The notes beneath the pieces were generated by a model. It ran no database searches. It was not told where the DNA came from and worked only from the letters and a program-made list of their open reading frames with translations. A stretch of 7,338 nucleotides of DNA from Acidimicrobiia bacterium. Its GTDB lineage: Bacteria > Actinomycetota > Acidimicrobiia > Acidimicrobiales > Ilumatobacteraceae. The stretch's first letter is position 1; every line of letters begins with the position of its first letter. The DNA lies in the NCBI GenBank assembly GCA_030425785.1, contig JAUHYJ010000178.1:1-7338 (forward strand), written 5' to 3'. Made by a program: the position numbers and the translations under genes. Positions 4,583-7,338 of the stretch are shown piece by piece.

Positions 4583-6184
4583 ATGGCCTCGCCAGTTCGA
4601 CGTGATGCGCGCCGCTACCGGCGCCGGATCCTCACCATCGGTGGGGTCGCGTTCGGGCTGCTGTTCGTGATCGGTGCCCCGATCTACCTCGACCGGGTCG
4701 AGGGCGACCTCGACCAGCGGGTGCCCGACGAGCTCGCCGACGCCGGCTTCGGCGGCCTCACGGCGAGCTTCGACGGCCAGGACGGCACCATCTCCTGCGA
4801 GTCGCCGCTTCCGGACCCCGAAGCCGCTCGCCAGGCGGCGTACGACGTGTGGGGAGTGCGGGCGATCGAGCTCGATCGGTCGTGTCGGGTCAACGCCGCG
4901 GCGGGCGACGAGCAGGCCGCGACCGCATCGGCCGCCACCGATGCGCCGACGCCATCGACGACCGTGCCGGCATCCACGACCGCCGCGACGGTCACGACCG
5001 TCGCCGAGACCGCACCGACGTCGACGCCGCTCGACTTCGACACCGTCGCCTCCGCCGTGTCGGGCAGCCCCCAGCTCGCCCTCCTCGGTGTATTGCTCCA
5101 GGAAGCCGACATGACCGCTGCGCTGAGCGACCCTTCGGGCGACCCGGTCACCTTGTTCGCACCCACCGACGAGGCGTTCGAGGCGCTCCCCGCCGACGTC
5201 CTGGCCGAGCTGCGGGCCGACCCCGAGCGGCTCGGGCTGCTGCTGTGGCATCACGTCGTCGACGGCGAGCTCCGGCTCGCCGACCTCACCGACGGGCCGC
5301 TCGACACGATCGAGGGTGGCACGGTCGACGTCGCCGTGACGCCCGAGGGCACCACGATCGACGACGCCCCGATCAGCGTCCCCGACCTCCTCACCGGCAA
5401 CGGGGTGGTCCACGTCGTCGACGCGGTGCTCGTGCCCGCCGGGTTCGAGGTGACCGACCCGCAGCCAGCCGCATCGGTCAACGCCGCGCTCACCGGCGGG
5501 CGGATCGAGCTGACGGGTGTCGTGGCCAGCGAAGCCGTCAGGGCGGTCCTCGACACCGCCGCCGGGTCGGCCGTCACCGACACCTTGACCGTCGATCCCG
5601 ACACCGGGCTCGACGGTGCGACCGCCGACGATCTCGCCGCCCTCATCGCCGTCATGCCCGCGAACCTGCTGAACGGCAACGCGGGCTTCGACGGCGAGCG
5701 TCTCTACCTCGCCGGCACCTACCGCACCGAGGAGAGCCGCGCGGTCGTCGACGACGTCGCGACCGCGCTCGACGTCACGGCCGATCTCGAACCGCCGCCC
5801 GCGGCGACCGAGGAGGACGCCGGCGATCTCGAGGCCGAGCTGAACGCCTTCGTCGCCGAGAACCCGATCCTGTTCGAACCCGGCTCGGCGACACTGTCGG
5901 AGTCGTCGATCCCGGTCATCGACCAGCTCGCCGTGCTCGCGCAGCAGTTCGAGGGGATCTCGATCGTGGTCGAGGGCCACACCGACAGCGACGGCAGCGC
6001 CGACCAGAACCTGCAGCTCAGCCGGATGCGTGCGTTCACCGTCCAGCAGGCCCTGATCGAGCGTGGCCTGGCCGAAGCATCGGTGACGTTCGAGGGGTTC
6101 GGGAGCCAGCAGCCGATCCTCGTCGACGGGGTCGAGGACAAGGTGGCGAGCCGACGGGTCGAGTTCCGGGTCGAGACCTCGTGA
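4583..6184 (+). CDS. Membrane-anchored BON-FAS1-BON-OmpA envelope protein (ArfA/OmpATb-like)
   Basis: This is a 533-aa protein. Residues 1-15 are strongly basic and are followed by one membrane helix (about 16-36), so the rest should lie outside the membrane. Domains in order: a BON-like unit (about 38-104) with C72 and C101, likely a disulfide; a Thr/Ala/Pro linker (105-149); a FAS1 (fasciclin) domain (about 151-287) with its hallmarks TLFAPTDEAF (190-199), HHVV (223-226) and VVHVVDAVL (275-283); two further BON-like units (about 305-338 and 366-402); and an OmpA-type peptidoglycan-binding domain (about 415-531). In the last, D468 of GHTD and R483 of LSRMRA keep the exact 15-residue spacing of the diaminopimelate-binding pair in E. 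coli OmpA (D271, R286). Mycobacterial ArfA has the helix, BON-like units and OmpA domain, but no FAS1. An in-frame stop at 4574 fixes ATG 4583 as the first ATG. A role in cell-wall anchoring or adhesion is inferred. Confidence 0.93.
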   Translation: MASPVRRDARRYRRRILTIGGVAFGLLFVIGAPIYLDRVEGDLDQRVPDELADAGFGGLTASFDGQDGTISCESPLPDPEAARQAAYDVWGVRAIELDRSCRVNAAAGDEQAATASAATDAPTPSTTVPASTTAATVTTVAETAPTSTPLDFDTVASAVSGSPQLALLGVLLQEADMTAALSDPSGDPVTLFAPTDEAFEALPADVLAELRADPERLGLLLWHHVVDGELRLADLTDGPLDTIEGGTVDVAVTPEGTTIDDAPISVPDLLTGNGVVHVVDAVLVPAGFEVTDPQPAASVNAALTGGRIELTGVVASEAVRAVLDTAAGSAVTDTLTVDPDTGLDGATADDLAALIAVMPANLLNGNAGFDGERLYLAGTYRTEESRAVVDDVATALDVTADLEPPPAATEEDAGDLEAELNAFVAENPILFEPGSATLSESSIPVIDQLAVLAQQFEGISIVVEGHTDSDGSADQNLQLSRMRAFTVQQALIERGLAEASVTFEGFGSQQPILVDGVEDKVASRRVEFRVETS

Positions 6185-6327
6185 TGCGGCGACCGTCTGC
6201 GAACATGGGCCGAGTCCGTTGCCCGGCCGGTGACCGACCGGCGCCCAGCCCCATGACCGACGAGATCGACGAGATGACCGACCAGACGACCGACCAGACG
6301 GCCGACCGGACGAACGGGGAGAGGTGA
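6184..6327 (+). CDS. Possible small ORF between the OmpA-family and HhH genes
   Basis: This is a 47-aa open frame whose ATG overlaps the previous stop (GTGATG) and whose stop lies 7 nt before the next ATG, the layout of a translationally coupled gene. The N-terminal half is Arg/Pro-rich and the C-terminal half is a polar repeat, TDQT-TDQT-ADRT, coded by a 12-bp tandem repeat. A shorter 24-aa version could start at ATG 6253, but it has no ribosome-binding site. I recognise no domain. It may be an unstructured linker peptide or a non-coding spacer; the tight coupling is the only argument in favour. Confidence 0.25.
   Translation: MRRPSANMGRVRCPAGDRPAPSPMTDEIDEMTDQTTDQTADRTNGER
6226..6242 (+). 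other. Hairpin between the OmpA-family and HhH genes
   Basis: GCCGGT-GACCG-ACCGGC makes a 6-bp stem with a 5-nt loop, 42 nt after the OmpA-family stop codon. No T-run follows. It could partly limit transcription of the next gene or stabilise the upstream mRNA, but may be compositional. Confidence 0.3.
6274..6309. repeat. Three-copy 12-bp imperfect tandem repeat
   Basis: The units are ATGACCGACCAG (6274-6285), ACGACCGACCAG (6286-6297) and ACGGCCGACCGG (6298-6309). Units 1 and 2 differ at one base and units 2 and 3 at two. The period is a multiple of three, so copy-number change would keep any reading frame. It lies just upstream of the ribosome-binding site of the next gene. Confidence 0.7.
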
Positions 6328-6334
6328 GCCGCCG

Positions 6335-7114
6335 ATGCCGTACACGCTGATGAAGGCGCTGCTCTGGCTGGTGCTCGCGCTGATCATCGGATTCTTCGTC
6401 GGATGGGCGCTGCGCAGCCTGATCGCGCAGCGGCAAGTGGTGCGCGCCCGGAGCCAGCGCGTCGACACCGCCGAGGTCGAGCGGTTGCGGGGCCGGGTCG
6501 CCAACCTCGAATCGGTCGTCGCCGAGCGCGATCGGCTCGCGGCCGAGGTCGAGTCGCTGCGATCGGCGGCCGGACCGCCGCCCGCCGCTGCTCGCGCGAC
6601 GGTGGCACCCGCGCCGATCGACACCGCGGTGCCACCGGAGCGTGATCGCGACGGGGCTGGTGGTGATGGGCCTGGTGCTGGCGTCGAGGTCGGTACGTCG
6701 GGCGAACCGCCGACCACGCCGACCTCGCCGGAGCCTGCACCGTCCGAGGCCGCGGGCGCCCCCGCCGACGGCGCGCCCGACGACGACGCCGGGTCGGTGC
6801 CGTCGACACCGGACGTCGCCGCTGCGGCGACCGTGCTCGGCCATCGGATCGAGCTCGACGACCTCAAGGTCATCGAAGGCATCGGCCCGAAGATCGAAGA
6901 GCTCTGCCACGGCATCGGGATCCGCACCTGGGTCGATCTCGCCGGCACCGAGGTCTCGCTCCTGCGCACGATGCTCACCGATGCCGGCGCGCGCTACAAG
7001 ATGCACGACCCGACGACGTGGCCGCGACAGGCCGAGTTGCTGGCGACGGGCCGCTGGCACGAGTTCGTCGAGTTCACCGCCGCCCTCGAGCGCGGCAAGG
7101 CACCGCGGGGCTGA
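6335..7114 (+). CDS. Membrane protein with coiled coil and C-terminal helix-hairpin-helix domain
   Basis: This is a 259-aa protein of unknown function. One hydrophobic helix (about 7-28) is followed by basic residues (R27, R33, R37, R39, R42), so the C-terminal part is probably cytoplasmic. Next come a predicted coiled coil (about 43-78, with regular Leu/Val spacing and many Arg/Glu), a long Pro/Ala/Gly/Asp linker (79-168), and a compact domain at about 174-253. That domain has DDLKVIEGIGPKIEELC, a helix-hairpin-helix with the IEGIGPK turn, then WVDLAG, MHDPTTWPRQAELL and GRWHEF. I know this pattern as a conserved domain of many bacterial proteins, often next to membrane segments, with no clear function. 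The hairpin resembles non-specific DNA-binding motifs, but nucleic-acid binding here is an inference. A strong ribosome-binding site (GGGGAGAGG, 6317-6325) precedes the ATG by 9 nt. It probably shares an operon with the OmpA-family gene. Confidence 0.9.
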   Translation: MPYTLMKALLWLVLALIIGFFVGWALRSLIAQRQVVRARSQRVDTAEVERLRGRVANLESVVAERDRLAAEVESLRSAAGPPPAAARATVAPAPIDTAVPPERDRDGAGGDGPGAGVEVGTSGEPPTTPTSPEPAPSEAAGAPADGAPDDDAGSVPSTPDVAAAATVLGHRIELDDLKVIEGIGPKIEELCHGIGIRTWVDLAGTEVSLLRTMLTDAGARYKMHDPTTWPRQAELLATGRWHEFVEFTAALERGKAPRG

Positions 7115-7116
7115 CC

Positions 7117-7338
7117 GTGGCGCCCGACCCGGCCGGTACTGCGGCCGCCGCCACGCCCGACGTGGCGTTCACGGTGAACGGGGCCGAGACGTCGGTGCCG
7201 GCGCACGGTTCGCTCCTCGACGCGCTGCGTGAACACCTCGGCCTCCGGGGCGCGAAGGACGGCTGCAGCCCGCAGGGCCAATGCGGGTGCTGCACCGTGT
7301 GGGTCGACGGCCAGCCGCGGGTCGCGTGCGTCACCCCG
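7117..7338 (+). CDS. [2Fe-2S] ferredoxin domain of a molybdenum hydroxylase (xanthine dehydrogenase/CoxS family), 5' part
   Basis: The first 74 codons are present and the frame is open at the right edge. After an Ala/Pro-rich start, residues about 16-74 form the plant-type [2Fe-2S] domain found in the small subunit or N-terminus of molybdenum hydroxylases, which passes electrons from the Mo centre. The core is LLDALREHLGLRGAKDGC, then SPQGQCGCCTVWVDG, then VACVTP. Cluster ligands are probably C50, C56, C59 and C71. The usual spacing between the first two ligands is four residues; here it is five, and an extra cysteine (C58) is present. It starts at GTG 7117, only 2 nt after the previous stop, with a weak GGGG at 7107-7110. 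Whether this is a separate small subunit or the start of a fused large protein cannot be seen; the substrate is unknown. Confidence 0.9.
   Translation, partial: MAPDPAGTAAAATPDVAFTVNGAETSVPAHGSLLDALREHLGLRGAKDGCSPQGQCGCCTVWVDGQPRVACVTP

Noticed and set aside
6226..6242. Intrinsic terminator after the OmpA-family gene
   Set aside because: The hairpin is short and has no T-run; the next gene follows closely with a strong ribosome-binding site, so termination here is not supported. It is listed only as a hairpin.
4487..7060. Very long open frame (857 codons) on the minus strand
   Set aside because: It lies opposite two well-supported genes and its translation is Arg/Gly/Asp-rich with no recognisable domain. 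Long antisense frames are expected in DNA with this GC content.

Overview
The window is about 7.3 kb of very GC-rich, densely packed bacterial DNA. Third codon positions are almost all G or C. There is an ArfA/OmpATb-like envelope protein, some genes start without any visible ribosome-binding site, and A-type Fe-S and SufR-like proteins are present. Together these suggest a high-GC actinobacterium, possibly of the Acidimicrobiia/Ilumatobacter type. The lineage is an inference; no rRNA or other taxonomic marker is present. I see no tRNA, rRNA, CRISPR array, insertion sequence or phage gene.

Layout. (1) Positions 1-2067, plus strand: the 3' part of a TlpA/ResA-like thioredoxin, then ccdA (stop and start overlap in TGATG), then a NUDT19-like Nudix hydrolase 11 nt later. 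The first two form an extracytoplasmic thiol-disulfide relay. (2) Positions 2072-3292, minus strand: an Mrp/ApbC-type P-loop Fe-S carrier with an N-terminal DUF59 domain. Its stop codon and that of the Nudix gene lie in one 12-bp palindrome. (3) Positions 3293-3331: a 39-nt divergent promoter region. Each strand has a -10 hexamer exactly 6 nt from its ATG, and a dyad sits at the midpoint. (4) Positions 3332-4444, plus strand: a SufR-like winged-helix regulator with a C-terminal cysteine constellation, then an A-type Fe-S carrier (ErpA/IscA/SufA family). Genes 2-4 read as a small Fe-S cluster trafficking module with its own probable Fe-S sensor. (5) Positions 4445-4582: a 138-nt gap with a weak hairpin and operator-like dyads. 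(6) Positions 4583-7114, plus strand: a membrane-anchored BON-FAS1-BON-OmpA protein, a possible 47-aa ORF containing a 12-bp tandem repeat, and a membrane protein with coiled coil, long linker and C-terminal helix-hairpin-helix domain. (7) From 7117 to the right edge: the N-terminus of a molybdenum-hydroxylase-type [2Fe-2S] protein.

How the genes may work together. The most coherent story is Fe-S homeostasis: the SufR-like protein could sense cluster status and control both itself and the divergent mrp, with the A-type carrier just downstream. The second unit is an envelope pair. One partner faces the cell wall (OmpA-type peptidoglycan domain) and the other probably faces the cytoplasm (helix-hairpin-helix domain). 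No complete novel defence or mobile system is visible. The unusual points are the FAS1 insertion into an ArfA-like protein, the mirror-symmetric divergent promoter, and the loss of the second metal-ligand cysteine in Mrp.
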